64,000 nucleotides of DNA from Eublepharis macularius (lineage: Eukaryota > Chordata > Lepidosauria > Squamata > Eublepharidae): the NCBI RefSeq assembly GCF_028583425.1, contig NC_072793.1, positions 64,175,028-64,239,027 of the forward strand, read 5' to 3'. Position numbers and translations under genes: made by a program. How positions within the stretch are numbered: position 1 is the stretch's first letter; each line of letters starts with the position of its first letter. Below, piece after piece: positions 1 through 12,059 of the stretch. Under the pieces are notes generated by a model, which saw only the letters and a program-made list of their open reading frames with translations, was not told where the DNA came from and searched no databases.

Positions 1-20
1 TTCAAGTAATTGCTCTCCTC

Positions 21-318
21 TTTGGCGCAAAGTGGTAAACTGCAGTACTGCTGTCCAAGCTCTGCTCATGACCTGAGTTCGATCCTGGTAGAAGCCAGGT
101 TCAGCTAGCCAGCATAAGGTTGACTCAGCCTTCCATCCTTCTGAGGTTGGTAAAATGAGTACCCGGTTTCCTGGGGATAAAGTGTACATGACCGGGGAAG
201 GCAATGGCAAACCACCCTGTAACAAAAAGTCTGCCAAGAAAATGTCGTGATGCAACATCCCCCCATGGGTCAATAATGACTCGGTGCTTGCACAGGGGGC
301 TACCTTTACCTTACTTAA
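21..318 (+). mobile_element. Sauria-type tRNA-derived SINE
   Basis: The 5' part resembles a tRNA gene with an A-box-like stretch near 23-35 and a B box GTTCGATCC at 77-85, the internal RNA polymerase III promoter of tRNA-derived SINEs. The 3' part (about 235-318) carries the wording 'catgggtcaataatgactcggtgcttgcacaggggg' in pieces, followed by ACCTTT-like repeats. This is the Bov-B LINE-type tail known from Sauria SINEs of squamates. The copy looks near full length with scattered mutations. It supports the squamate assignment; family membership is from memory of the consensus. Confidence 0.8.
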
Positions 319-670
319 TTATCTATGAAACAATAATGGTGTAATTTTCTGTCAATATAGACAATGTTTAAAAAGTAATGGCTATGCTTTAATAAAAGAG
401 TCAAATAGAAGCAAAGATTCTCTAATACCCACAATGTACCTAAAATATTGAGTTGTAATTCTTGCCAGAAATTAAAAGATCTGATATAGGAAAGCTAACT
501 AGACAGCTAGGGCTTTTAAAGTGTATGCCTGTGTCTGAATCAGGCTTGACCAGAGTCTTCCAGAACAGCATGAAAATAAATCACATGATAAACGTGTTGG
601 AAGATTTTCTTTATCACTGCACATGTGGCAAAGTTGTGCATAAACTGTGTTCTTTTTGCAGCTATCTCTT

Positions 671-694
671 TTACTTACTTACTTACTTACTTAC
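671..694. repeat. (TTAC)n microsatellite
   Basis: Six tandem TTAC units directly precede the minus-strand L2 remnant. They probably derive from the tandem-repeat 3' tail typical of L2 elements. Confidence 0.85.
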
Positions 695-1480
695 AAGGTT
701 TTTAGCCTACCTTTCTGCCCTCATAGGGCCACCAAGACAGCTTACAAATTAAAACATACAGATTAAAATCTCATCATAAAAACATTAAAACCAGCACATA
801 AATACATCATTAAGACAATTTAAATCCTGAGACAAAAATAAATACAAAATATAAAAACAACAGTTAAAATGCTAGGGAGGGAGGAAAGATCACTGGGGGA
901 ATGCTAAACAAAACTAAAAAGTCTTCATCCACTGACAGAAGATGACATCAGAAGGAGACAGGTGAATTTCACTAGGGAGAGAGATTTAGACTTTTGGTGC
1001 CATGACTGAGAAGACCCTCTCACAGGATGCCACTCATCTAATCTCAGAAGGCAGGGACACCTGAAACAGGGCCTCCAAATATGGCCACAATAGTTCATAA
1101 GGGAATAGGTGGTCCTTCAGGTATGTTTGTCCCAAACAATATAGGGCTTTAAATGTCAGCAACAGCACCTTGAATTGTACCCAAAATTGTATTTAAAACA
1201 CATGAGGAGAAGGGCTTATGATATCGCTATATTCATAAGCTTCCTATCAACGTGAGGGCTCGTTTGACTGCTAACACAGCTAGGACTGGAACCACTGCAG
1301 AACCGTGTCTCCCAAACCCAGCCCTGAAAGATGATCCAGAAGGATATCACGATTGATGGTACTGAAACCATTGACAGGTCCAGGAGAATCAACAGAGGCA
1401 CACTCCCTCTGTCCATCTCCCAATGCAGGTTATCCACCAGGGCAACCAAAGAGTTTCAGGCCTAAAACCAGATTGGAAAG
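695..1480 (-). mobile_element. L2-type LINE remnant, 3' end and RT fragment
   Basis: On the minus strand the stretch at 1216-1449 reads as ALVDNLHWEMDRG...LLILLDLS, the segment around motif A of an L2-type reverse transcriptase. From about 1200 down to 700 the sequence matches the C-terminal and 3' UTR wording of the other L2 copies in this window, such as 'agggctttaaatgtcag' near 1142. The ORF is short and interrupted, so the copy is dead. The lower-complexity DNA at about 1590-1900 may be more of the same element but is too worn to call. Confidence 0.65.
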
Positions 1481-1533
1481 AATCTAAGCAATTTGCTTCA
1501 TCCAGGAAAGCATGAAGTTGTCCAGCCACCAAC

Positions 1534-1587
1534 CATTCATTCATTCATTCATTCATTCATTCATTCATTCATTCATTCATTCATTCA
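1534..1587. repeat. (CATT)n microsatellite
   Basis: About 13 near-perfect tandem CATT units lie inside or beside the L2 remnant. Confidence 0.95.
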
Positions 1588-2269
1588 CCTTGCTTAAAAA
1601 TGGAACATGTAAGGCTGATTGATAGTTATTAAGATCTCCTGAATCCAGCTTAGCTTCTTTAAACGTGGGTGCACCACAGCCTGTATCAAGACTCTCTCAA
1701 GGAGGCATTAAGTACTTCTTGGACCCAGTCAACTCACACACCCCACCCCACCCAGTAGATTAAATTTGCCAGGAAGGGCAAGCAGGTGGTTGGTTGGCCT
1801 CAAACACCCAAGGGTCCTCCTGTCCACATCCTCACACTGAATAAACTGAAAAGTATTCCAAACAACTGAACAGGTTGGCACCTTGGTGCCATCTTACCAG
1901 GGGTGTGGGTCTATGCACTCAGGTAACAATGATTTTTTTTTAAGAAAAAGCAGTGAAATCGATATTTATCATGAAATAGAAAATACTTCTAATACATGCG
2001 TTGCATTTAGGATCAGGTCTGTGATCTTATTGCTGCTCTGACCTCCTCCAAGCCAAACCCAGCCAACCCATCAACTAAATTTCTGCCTCTTCTGATCATC
2101 TTTCTTGCCAGCAAACCAAGATTCTCTTTTGCCCTTGTGCCTGTCCTCCCCCATACCCACATCTTTTATCCTTTCCCAACACTGACACTTATTGCCTAGG
2201 ATTAGTCAGCCTATGCCTGAGGAACCCCAGCAAATCTGCTTCCTCCTGCTTCACCAGAGGCCTGCATTC

Positions 2270-2500
2270 AATTATTTTATAATATAATCGTAAACACCCT
2301 TCTAAGCCCAATGACTTCAACTGAGGGCCAAGCTACACATGACGAATGACACTTGAACAGCAAGTGTATTTCTCCCTGTTCACTTGCCCTCCACTAAATC
2401 CACTTGCCGTTCAAGTGTCATTCGTCATGTGTAGCTTGGCCCTGATTTAGAAGGATGCAACCCTGCTTAGAACTGCATTGTTAATGTCCCATTGTCTCTT
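2270..2500. mobile_element. Short palindromic repeat split by a Harbinger MITE
   Basis: The flanks of the MITE at 2335-2442 read 'acccttctaagcccaatgac' on the left and 'tttagaaggatgcaaccctg' on the right. Joined conceptually, they form the same palindromic short repeat seen at 49149-49229 (arms with CTAAGCCCA... and GCAGAGTTAC-like words). The MITE therefore sits near the centre of an older foldback repeat. Confidence 0.55.
2335..2442. mobile_element. PIF/Harbinger-like foldback MITE
   Basis: The element starts GGGCCAAGCTACACATGACG and ends with its reverse complement. The inverted arms run about 35-40 bases and hold a short centre. It is flanked by TGA on both sides (2332-2334 and 2443-2445), a 3-bp duplication of the TNA type expected for PIF/Harbinger transposition. 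A second member lies at 37982-38134. It has no coding capacity, so mobilisation in trans is inferred. Confidence 0.7.
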
Positions 2501-3951
2501 TTCCTCCTTCCTTGCCTTAGTTTCCTTGCAAATTAATCAAGCCTTGGCACCAACAAGCTATTCTGTTTATTCCCTGAATTTGCACCCACTACAGCATCAC
2601 TGAAAGCAGCTTCAGGAAGGCTGCCTGTCATGATCCTAAAGCAGCAAGGGGCCAATTGGATGTTTAGATGCTGCTGACAGAGGGATTTTCAGAGTGTCCT
2701 GATTCACTGATCTTGCTCACCTTCCCATTTGTACCCATAGCCCCTCCCCACACCGCTGCCCCATCTTGGTAGTCTTGACCTGCTTCTATAACCAGCATGG
2801 GGGTTTGTCATCGGGACTGGGCATATCATGTACAGTTCACATAGCTTTCTAGCTTTTATTTGGAAAACAGATTGCATACACATTTGTATACAGTATAACA
2901 AATGCAGGTATAAATAGCACACAAAGACATTTGGAAGTGGGGAAGGTCCACTAAATAAGAGGGACAAGTAAGAGTAGGCTTGCTCACTGCTATGCATAGC
3001 AAAGCAGATTGATTGCCTTTGTATCATCCAATCTAATTCTTTTGTCTGGACTCATTACATACTTTGGAAGTCCTGGATCATGCACATGTTATAACATGAA
3101 TTCCTCTAACTAAAGTTCCAGTCCTCAGGCTTACTTCTTGTGGTTGGGATCAGGATGTTGGTTCACTTTGGAATTCCTTCAGATTTATTGATTGTGTTTA
3201 TTTTGTTCTTGGTACTCCGTGACTCATATGGAATTTATGTTCTTAAAACAGTGACATTACACCCTGGAGTAAAACTGATTCTGATGTGGATTACTCATTA
3301 CTCAGCCATTTCTTAGCCATTTTCCTCTCTTTCATTTACTGTATAATCCACTGGGAAATTTTCTCCATTTTTTGTGGTAGACAACTACACACGAGGAAAA
3401 AATAGTCGCCAAAAAGTTTGAAAGCATTCTGCAAGAACTGCTTCCACTGCTGAAGCTTCTGCTGCTTATCTGGATATGATTCCCCAACATACTGGAGGAA
3501 CTCATTTGGTACATTTGTCAAAATACACAAATATGCCCTTTATGACTAATGTCTGCGTAGTTCGTCCCTGTGAATCTGTAGTCAAGTACAAAACTTCTGC
3601 TTGGTAAACTGCATTGTCTCTCATGTCTATCATTAAAGAAAAGCATTTTAAAGTTCAGCGCTGTGTTAGTGGAGAGCTTAGTAGAGCTTAGTGGAGACAG
3701 ATTCCCTTTCACAATCCCTTCTGTATTCATTCAAAATATTATAATATCCTAGGGAGACTGGATCAGCAATTGCTTTGGGCAACAGATTCCAGAAGGATGC
3801 AGAGTTTTTTCAGTCTCCATCAGTCTTGTGGAAAGAAAAGAGTTCAAGTTTAACATTGGAATAACACTCTTTTTTTTGCAGTAGGTGGCTAGACTGGGAC
3901 CAAGGACAGCTGGGTTTAAATACCTATTCAACCATGAAGCATGCTGGGTGG

Positions 3952-4075
3952 TCTTGGTTTGAGCTTGTCACTCTTCTCAGCCTAACCTACTTCACAGGGC
4001 TGCTGAGAATATAAGATGGAAGAGATAAATCTGTACACTACCCTAAGATCCCTGGGGAAAGGATGGGATAACAAT
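3952..4075 (+). mobile_element. tRNA-SINE 3' half fragment
   Basis: The wording 'ctcagcctaacctacttcacagggctgctgagaat' (read in pieces), followed by a 'gggataacaata' tail, matches the body of the tRNA-derived SINE seen at 48597-48830. The tRNA-like head is missing or too mutated to see. Confidence 0.55.
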
Positions 4076-4411
4076 ACGATTTTTTTAAAAAAAGGTCTAT
4101 TATGAGTCATGTGATAGGACTCAAATACTGTACTAATAACAACAAAGATAACATACCTGAAGGCAACTTCTACAGTGTCCCCGTTATATTTGCATGCCAG
4201 TAGTAGTGCCTGAGTGCATAGAATGGCAGTGAAAATAATCATTTGACAGTGTCAAAAGACTTTTATGCCAGCCATAGCTTGCAGAATTATTAATATGGAG
4301 GTCATCATCATCATTGTATTAGGAGTCTCCATGTCTTTGCTTCATGTTCTTCATAATTGCAGGCAGGAATATGAAAAGTCAAAATATGAAAGTGAAAACC
4401 AACACTGTAAG

Positions 4412-5226
4412 TAGACATGGGCATGAACAGCATTACAAATGGAAAAAACCCACAAACAGCCCATTCGTCTGTTCGCGAACAAGCCGTTCGAGAGGCTCCA
4501 TTCTAAATGAACCAGTGGTCGTTGCAAGCCTTGTTCATTGCCTTCCTCAGCCAGTCTGGGGCCTTTCAATCAATTCCCCTGGCAACGGCAGGGACTGAAC
4601 TCTGTCTGAACTCCTGGCTTTCCTTCTGGCTTTAACCCTTCAAAGTACTTCCAGCAGAGAGTCCCGTTTTTGCCAATGTGAAGAGAAAATGAGAACAAAG
4701 GGGGACACATGCATCATGCCTTTCCTGGGGTGCAGCCTCTCTGAAACTTGGAGGGTCTTCAGAGGACAGTGAGGACTATGTCCCCTGCAACTTTGGTGGG
4801 TATTGGACATTGGGAAGGTCAGTTTGTAACCCCTTAAAGTAGCTGCCTTCCAACAGGCATTTCCATTTTTGCCACTGTGAACAGAAAATGACAGCAAAGG
4901 GGCAGGGACATGGATCATGCCTTTCCCAGGATGCAATCTCTCTGAAACTTGGGGGGTCTTCAGAGGACAGTGAGGACTATGCCCCCTGCAAACTTGGTGG
5001 GTATTGGACATTGGGAAGGTCAGTTTGTGGGGGGTTTAAAGGGCCCTGCCCCTTGCACGTGGTAGGAAAGAGCCCTTTAAACTATCAGCTGGCAGGCAGC
5101 AGGGGGGAATTCCCCCTGCCACCTGCCAGCTGATAGTTTAAAGGGATCTTTAAGGGGCCACAAACAATGAACAACGAACATGTTTGTGAACAGGGTCATG
5201 TTTTTTCCCATTCGTGCCCATATCTA
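4412..5226. mobile_element. Non-autonomous hAT element (TAGAnATGGGCA termini)
   Basis: The ends are TAGACATGGGCATGAAC on the left and the reverse complement of TAGATATGGGCACGAA on the right, the termini shared by the elements at 10555, 18620 and 49500. The flanking octamers actgtaag (4404-4411) and tttgtaag (5227-5234) match at six of eight bases, as for an aged 8-bp hAT target duplication. The interior contains a roughly 200-bp tandem duplication (about 4630-4830 and 4830-5030) and a long hairpin. No transposase ORF is present. Confidence 0.75.
5073..5145. repeat. 73-nt near-perfect hairpin inside the hAT element
   Basis: The outer 24-base arm starting CCCTTTAAACTATCAGCTGG is matched exactly by its reverse complement ending at 5145. 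The inner arms GCAGGGGG and CCCCCTGC pair around GAATT. Only two short unpaired spots separate inner and outer stems. Confidence 0.9.
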
Positions 5227-6764
5227 TTTGTAAGTAATTGTGTTCATTATAACTGGGAGAGGTCTCACTCACCACCAGTTGCCATTGAGAGGCCATGTTC
5301 AATTGCTTCCCCATGCCAAATGATATGTGTTCTCTCTCCTTAATTTTGTGTTAGCAATAGCATCACTCACATTTATCTGAATATCTCATTGTCTTAACAT
5401 TTCTGATATCCTCCACCCCTGCCCACACATTCAGAAGGGACTCCATTGCCTACCGTGCCCTGGAATGAAGTAGGCTTTGAATTCTAAATATGAAGGACTA
5501 GATACTATTAATGATTCTGCTAACAGCGACGCCTTCCTCCAATACATTTTTTTTCCAGCAGAACATATCTATTCCATTGGAAGAAGTCTCTGCCTTTAGT
5601 GGAATGGATAATTGGATCCAGACTATTGCAAACTTAGGGTTCCATACACATGCACAAATATAATACCAGCCAATATTTATTTTCTTCATCTTTGCTTTGG
5701 AAAATAAAAGAACCCGCAGTCTGCATAACTACGTAAACTGCTCCCCAAAAATCAATGAACTTGAACAAAGTAGGCAATGAATGCACCTTGGACACTACAG
5801 GAAGCTAAATAATACGTAATAGCCTGAAGGTGTTAAAATAAAAGGTTTGTAAAATGAGACCCCTGAGAATAGTGTATGTGGATGAAATGGAATCAGGATG
5901 TACGATCAAGACGTGGGTTAACATTCAACATGCCCTTGGACCCTGTTTGGCATTTAGAATGGTAAAGTACAAAAAGGCAGAACAAAGGTCATTTGAATCA
6001 TAGCAAGAAATAGGAGAAACAGTCATTGATGGTAGTTATATGCCTTTGTTGTAGATAAAGGGTTTTTTTCCTTTCCAAACTTTAATCATGATCATTAGAC
6101 TGATGCACAAAGTTTATGAACAATTTCTTGGGAAAAAATTGAACAAAGTAATAACATAAATAATATGTTTTTGAAAATACTTTCTGTTGTAGCACCTGCA
6201 TAATAAGAAATTCATCTCCGCAGAATTCCTATGCAAACAGTTTTGGCAATAAATAAATGTTACCAACACCCCAAGACAAGGCTACACATTAAAGGAAAGG
6301 AAAACAATCTCAGATGAGGATGGCCGCTCCACCAGAGCCCATTCCTGTGTTCGATGTTCATGGAGAATCAAGTATCCCAGGAGAGTGAGCTGAGTGAAGG
6401 AAATTGCCTCATCCACCCAGGTCTCAGTTAGGCACACCAAGTCAAAGCATCCCCCTCATGATAATCTCCTAAAAGTTATGGTCTTATTTCTTACTGACCT
6501 GGCATGACAAAGCATCACATTAAAAAGGAAGAAAATTAACTGGGACTGCACACCACCATTTTTTCAGGATGGGATGGAGATTAGAATGGGTCCAAGCATT
6601 AATGTATCTCATCATTCTTCATAGAACATAACTCCTTCCACCACTGTACCTCGCCTCCTTCTTAAAGGAATAGAATTGCCTCCAAGACACATCACAAATG
6701 CCAAGAAGGCACTCCCACACACAGTCCTGGCAGTAATTGTCTCAGCACCAAGTGAGAGGCTAGG
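5227..6764. other. Intergenic DNA without recognised features
   Basis: This is AT-rich DNA with no long ORF, no clear repeat family and no RNA gene that I can recognise. Confidence 0.5.
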
Positions 6765-7205
6765 AACAGTAGAGAGACGAGGCTGAGGAGTTTGCTATGG
6801 ATGCAAAGAGTGTTGGTCCACACAGCCCAAGGAGGGAAGGTACTGTTGTGGTGGAAGATGCCATCGAGTTTGCAGCTGTACCTCCAAATTTGGCTCCAAA
6901 TGATAAAGTGGAACCCCGGCTTAGTGTTCCTGTGGAGGCGGAGGTGGCTGCTAATGCTGCACCAGGAAGTACTGTAAAACCTGAACCTGCAGATTGTGTT
7001 CCATGGCTAAAAGCTGTAGCAAGTTATGATGCAGCTGTTGTGATCGTAGCATTGCTGACAGTGGCTGGGGAGCTCCAAAGTTCAACCCTGTGGATGCTGC
7101 TGGCTGCACTGTGTTCTCAACTGAGCCAAAGTTGAAGTTGGGGGTCACTCACTACTAACTTGGCTGTTCCTTTACTGCCAAAGCTGAAACCTCCAGTTGT
7201 ACCAG
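6765..7205 (-). pseudogene. NUP62-like FG-nucleoporin pseudogene fragment
   Basis: Read on the minus strand across frames, the region gives GTTGGFSFGSKGTA, then TPNFNFGSVENTVQPAA, LNFGAPQP, VSNATITTAAS, and finally GPTLFASIANSSASS. The FG-type repeats, the S/T/A-rich linker and the order of these words, especially ATIT...GPxLFASIA, follow the N-terminal FG domain of nucleoporin p62 (NUP62), a central-channel component of the nuclear pore. At least one frameshift (near 7070) and an in-frame stop (near 7025) break it, and the C-terminal coiled-coil domain is absent. No intron-like gap is seen, which fits a truncated processed copy, but the parent gene itself has few coding introns. The plus-strand ORF at 6797-7135 is its shadow. 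The FG-nucleoporin class is fairly sure; NUP62 itself is from remembered similarity. Confidence 0.65.
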
Positions 7206-7609
7206 CCTGTGCATGACTCAACAGTCAGCACTCTTCACTGGTGAGCACGCAAGAGCAGGAAAATTTCCTGAAGGCAGCTAGCTACTGATACAAAATCTCA
7301 CTCTGGCATAGCTAGATATACTGGGGACTGAAATCCCTCTAGTCTACATTGAACATTTAATTCCACACCTAAGGAGAATTGAAACAAAAGTTGAAGAGGG
7401 TCAGATAGACCAAGCAACTCTGGTCCCACCAGAGGTAGTAGTTTTTCTTTTCTCCTACTCTCCCCCTTTCAGCTTCCATGAGCTCTAATATTTCCAGGAG
7501 AGCAGAAACAGGAACAAAAATGGCAGAGAAAATGGGGGAGGGGATTCCTCCAGCAGCACCCAAGACATAAATAATAGCTGGCAGTTCCCTCAATGAGCTC
7601 AAGATCTGG

Positions 7610-8535
7610 AATAAAAGTCTTTAGGAAGCTATCGATCGGATTGCACCCGACACCCTGTGTCTCTGTGGATCCTGTGTATAATGAGAGTTTAAGAGACATT
7701 GTGAGTTGCTCAGATGGTTAGTGCAAACTTGGCGACAAAGTAGTGAGAACACGTTATAGAGCCCAGTTGAAGGCCTATGAGGTGGCAGTGAAAAGTGGCA
7801 AGCGGATTTTTTTGTTGCCTCTATTGCATCCACTAGATCACAACTAGCTCAATTATTTTTAGATTGGTTTGACAGTTGATCACCCCTTTGGTGAGTCCTA
7901 AATTTGATACTGATTTAGCTTTCAGCTGTGATTCATTTGCCACCTTTTTTGTGGATAAAGTCTCTAAGCTTCACCTAGAGTTGGCTGTTAAACTTGATGA
8001 CAGTACCATTTGTACCATCTGGTTATTTTTTTTTATTCCTTTGTCTTGCTCACTCGCAGATGTTGACAGATGTTGACTACCTGCTCCTTGGATCCCTGCC
8101 TTTCATGGCTGGTAAAATCATGCCAAAAAGTGGTAAAAGGCCCTCTCCAACAGATTATTAATATGTCTCTCCCAAAGGACTGTTTCCCTAGCTCCCCTTA
8201 AGGAGCCTAGTGCTAGACTTTTGTTGAAGAAACTCTCCTTTATAAAAAGGAACTGATCCAGCATCTAATCTTCCTTTTCTGGGGAAGGTAACTGAAGGAA
8301 CAGTGGCTGAACAGCTCCAGATTTTTCTGGATGAGACATCTGTCCTCACCCTTTTCAACTGAGCTTCCCTTGGTTTGGGAGCCAAGACAGCTCTGTTCAT
8401 CTTGGTTGATGATCTTTGTTTACATCTGGACAAAGGCCTGTTGATTCTCTTGGGTATATCAGAGGCTTTCAATACAGTTGCCCATTCAGTCCTGATAGAC
8501 CACTTTGCCTCCCTGCCATACTGATCCATGCAACA
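7610..8535 (+). mobile_element. Degenerate L2-type LINE (EN-RT linker and RT start)
   Basis: The plus strand carries, in shifting frames, the L2 wording between endonuclease and reverse transcriptase: 'gaagctatcgatcggattgc' near 7626, a 'cagttgaaggcctatgagg' line near 7760, and a run near 8390-8500 corresponding to 'TALLVLVDDLCLHLDKG...LDLSAAF'-type motif A. Stops and frameshifts are frequent. It appears older than the L2 copies at 37 and 53 kb. Confidence 0.55.
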
Positions 8536-10554
8536 GTTTCCTCCAGATTAGATTATTGTAATTTGATTTAGGAGTCCCCTAAAGCTCTTTGTAAAACCAT
8601 AGAGTTTCAAGGGGATCCTAAAGCATCATGCCACCACAATGACATCACTTCTGAGTTCTAGCCAGAAGAGGCATCATGACATCATTGTGATAGCTATTTT
8701 TCCCCTGTTACTCCACCAAGTGCATTATATATCAAGCATTATACATTCTGCTTCCTATTTTCTTTGGATGCCAAATGCAAACTCTACCATGCTATCTGGT
8801 TTCTTCTTTTGCGTACAAAATACCTTTCTCTGCTTGCTTTCTCCTATCTTCCCTACAGTCCCTGAGAATTTCAGTCCAACTGGGTGAGGAAAGGACGTAT
8901 GTCAAGAATTCATTTCTGAGAAAAACAAAAGTACAAACAGAATAACTAAAATATAGTTTAGTAACAAATGTAACAAAAGCAAATTAAGGTCCATAAAAAG
9001 AAAAGGAACTGCATTTGGAAAGAAAAGGGACACACATGCACACATCAAAAATCTCTTTAAAACACAATGTATGCCACTTTATTAGAATATAGAGCTGAAA
9101 GGCTGTGGAGCTTTTGAATCTTCAACTTCAGGATCTCATCAACCAATATGATTACTGTGGCTTGCTCACCCCCATCCTGCAGCTCCAACGTAGCATTATT
9201 TGAATTGAGAAGACTGTGATACAGAACAATCTGGCACTGAAGCCACTACATCTGAAAACAGTGACTGATGTATCACACACCATGTGGATCCTTCTTGAAT
9301 CATGATATGCTGCCGCTCAGTGGGTCAAAAGTCTTCTTTCAAATCAGCTCAAAGCTAACGGGCAGTGGAACCAGTGCTTGAGCAAGTGTTAATATTCATC
9401 AGATGTTAAACTGACCTGTGGACTAGTGCAGAGGGCACCCTCAGGAATCAGATGTTCAGACAGTGTTGACTGGCACTGTTTTAGTAACATCAGCATAAGG
9501 TCTGGCTCTAAGTTGTTCCCCTGGAGGCTGGTGATGAAAATGAAACGTTATGCACCATTGACTCGGTTCCTTTAGCAATTTTTCATGAAGATTCTTCATC
9601 ATCTCTTTCATTGCTTGAGTCTGTGATACTAAGGTCAGCCCATTTCTTCTCATTAAAGGAGCGATATATCTGACAAAGGTAAGAAGCATAGCAGCTCCAC
9701 TATTATTATAAACGAGAAAGGCTAAGGTTAACTAACAGTAGGAGATTATTAGATCCTGCTTTGTAACCCAAGCCAAGATATATATAGCAATCAAGTACAT
9801 GGAATTGCCTTCTCATTAAGTGGCAAATACTCAAATCAAGAACAATGCCTCTGCTAATCTCTAGTGCCATAGTGGTAATGGAAATATTACTTTCTAAATC
9901 ATCCAGGAGGTTGTTATTATTTTATTATCATTTTATGAGCTATCATTCTAACCATCTGGAGCCTTTCTGTTCTTCCACTTATTATATCAAGTGTATCAAC
10001 ATCTCAAAAGCAACATTATATTAAAAGCAATACTTTTGACACACAGACAAGCAGTATTGCACAAATTGAGAATTATAACCCCTTCCTATGTTATAGATGA
10101 TGCTGGGATAAAAGATACCAATCATGTGCATTTGCCTATAATTTTAAAAGTGCACCACGTTATCCTCTATGACATTGAATGGCTCCATGGGATGCATTGC
10201 TTGAGTTGAACACTGTTTCATTGGCTTCCTTGAAAATATTGATGCTTCGTGGAATTGCTTGTGAAGTCCAATCAGGCTTTCTCAAAAGTATTATCATGTA
10301 TGCCTGCCTGCAGTACATGCCATGAGTATGTTATATGCAACCTATTGGTCCTCTGACACTATGCAGAGTTCTGAGTACCATTCAATGCCTGTTATTTGGA
10401 AGTTCAGTGTGTTGTCTCTGCTTTGAAGTTAAACACTTTCATTTCTGCAGCTTACGGCCTTGAGACCAGATGCAGCCAGTCTGAAATGTATCTTCCCTGA
10501 GAACAATGATGATTTCATTCCCAATCTCCTATTGCTGCTTATCATAGTCTAAAC
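8536..10554. other. Intergenic DNA, one unexplained ORF-like patch
   Basis: No gene or repeat was recognised. The minus strand at 9456-9689 has a 77-codon open frame with an amphipathic-looking stretch (MRRNGLTLVSQTQAMKEMM), flanked by frame-broken sequence down to about 9080. It might be a processed-pseudogene scrap, but I could not assign a parent. Confidence 0.4.
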
Positions 10555-11407
10555 TAGACATAGGCACAAACAGAAAAAAAACCAAACATGGTGTTCGTTG
10601 TTCATTGTCATCCATGAACAATGAACAACAAACATTGATGAACATGATCCTGTTCACGAACATGTTCGTTATTCGTTGTTCATGGGGGCCAGCAGGCTCC
10701 CCTCCAGCCATCAAGATCCCTACCACACCACTCCCAGAAACCCTACCTGAGCAGGCAGCAGGAAATGTACCAATAATAAATAATAGCTTGGCCCCAGAGC
10801 CTGGCAGCAGCCCTGGAACCTGAAGGGGTACATCCCTACCACACCACTCCCAGAAACCTTACCTGAGCAGGCAGCAGGAAAGGTACCAGTAATAAATAAT
10901 AGCTTGGCCCAGAGACTGGCAGCAGCCCTAGAACTTGAAGAGGTAGATCCCTATCCCACCACACACAAAGAAAATTCAAGCTCCAATGCATTCTCCCTGT
11001 CTCTCTCTCAAAATGCCAATAGCAACTGTCTCTCCCTCACTGTCTGCAAAACCAGAGCTGGGAGCCCCCCTCCCCCCTGCTCTTTGCTTTCTTGTAACAA
11101 ATTTGGAATTCCACACTTGAAAGGAAGACCTGCCTATCAAGCTAAATTGGGCTTAGATTGGGGTTCCCAGGGCAACAGCAGGAGTTCAGGCAGAGTTCAG
11201 GCAGTCCCTGCTTCCGGTTGCCAAGAGAATTGATTGCAGGTGCCAGATTGTCTGGCTTGACGAATAGCAATGGAAAGCAACGAACGAGGCTTGCAATGAC
11301 CTCCTTTTCGTTTAGAATGGGGCCTCACAAACAGCTTGTTCTCAAACAGCTGATTGGGCTGTTCGTGGTTTTTTTTTAGTTTGTATTGCTGTTTGTGCCC
11401 ATCTCTA
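10555..11407. mobile_element. Non-autonomous hAT element with perfect 8-bp TSD
   Basis: The termini are TAGACATAGGCACAAACAG and the reverse complement of TAGAGATGGGCACAAACAG. The octamer gtctaaac is present on both sides (10547-10554 and 11408-11415), a perfect hAT-type duplication. Inside the left end are self-complementary 'gttcgttgttcat/atgaacaatgaac' words. At about 10701-10935 a roughly 120-bp unit (…tccctaccacaccactccc…) is repeated twice. It has no transposase coding capacity. Confidence 0.85.
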
Positions 11408-12059
11408 GTCTAAACTCTGATACTTTTTGTCTCTGGTGTTTGCGCCAGAATTCTAATGGGCTACTAACCTGAGGGTGGGACCTTAACCTATAACTAACCA
11501 TGCTTTCCCTCAATACATCACTTCTGCCAATTCCACTGTCTGAGCACCTTGAACCTGATACATCTCTAATAAAAGTTACTTCAACCAATTCACCTGTGTG
11601 ATTGCTGTGGAGAACTGGGGGATTTACTTGCCAAGGACTGACAACTATAAATAAAATGTTAATATCTGTGATCAGGGCCCTCCCTGGGGTCAGGCCCAAT
11701 CCTAGACTTACCTTGTCACTTCCCAGCACAGGAGAGGGGCACACCTACCCAATGAACATGCTGAGGTTTGAGTCCTGTAAGACCCAACTGTTGCCACTGC
11801 CAAGAACAGCTGCTGCTAGTCCAAGGTTGGGGCAGAGGGACTCAGATCCTTGAATAAGTTCCCCATTGCAAATAATTGTCCTGAAAATCCAGAACCTGAA
11901 AAACCCACTGATTTCAAACCCAAACTGGGAATGTCCTACGTGAAAACCAGCAATCACAGTGAAGGCCTCCCCTTTGAATCCTATATTAATCTTGCCCTTC
12001 CTGGCTAATTAAATCTGCTGAGGGGGTGGCTAATTGGGTTTGAGAGAGGGATGGTTGCC

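Noticed and set aside
6797..7135. 112-codon plus-strand ORF
   Set aside because: Its minus strand reads as FG-nucleoporin sequence in order; the plus frame is a shadow.
9456..9689. 77-codon minus ORF with protein-like wording
   Set aside because: No domain or parent could be recognised, and the flanking frames are broken; recorded only as an unexplained patch.
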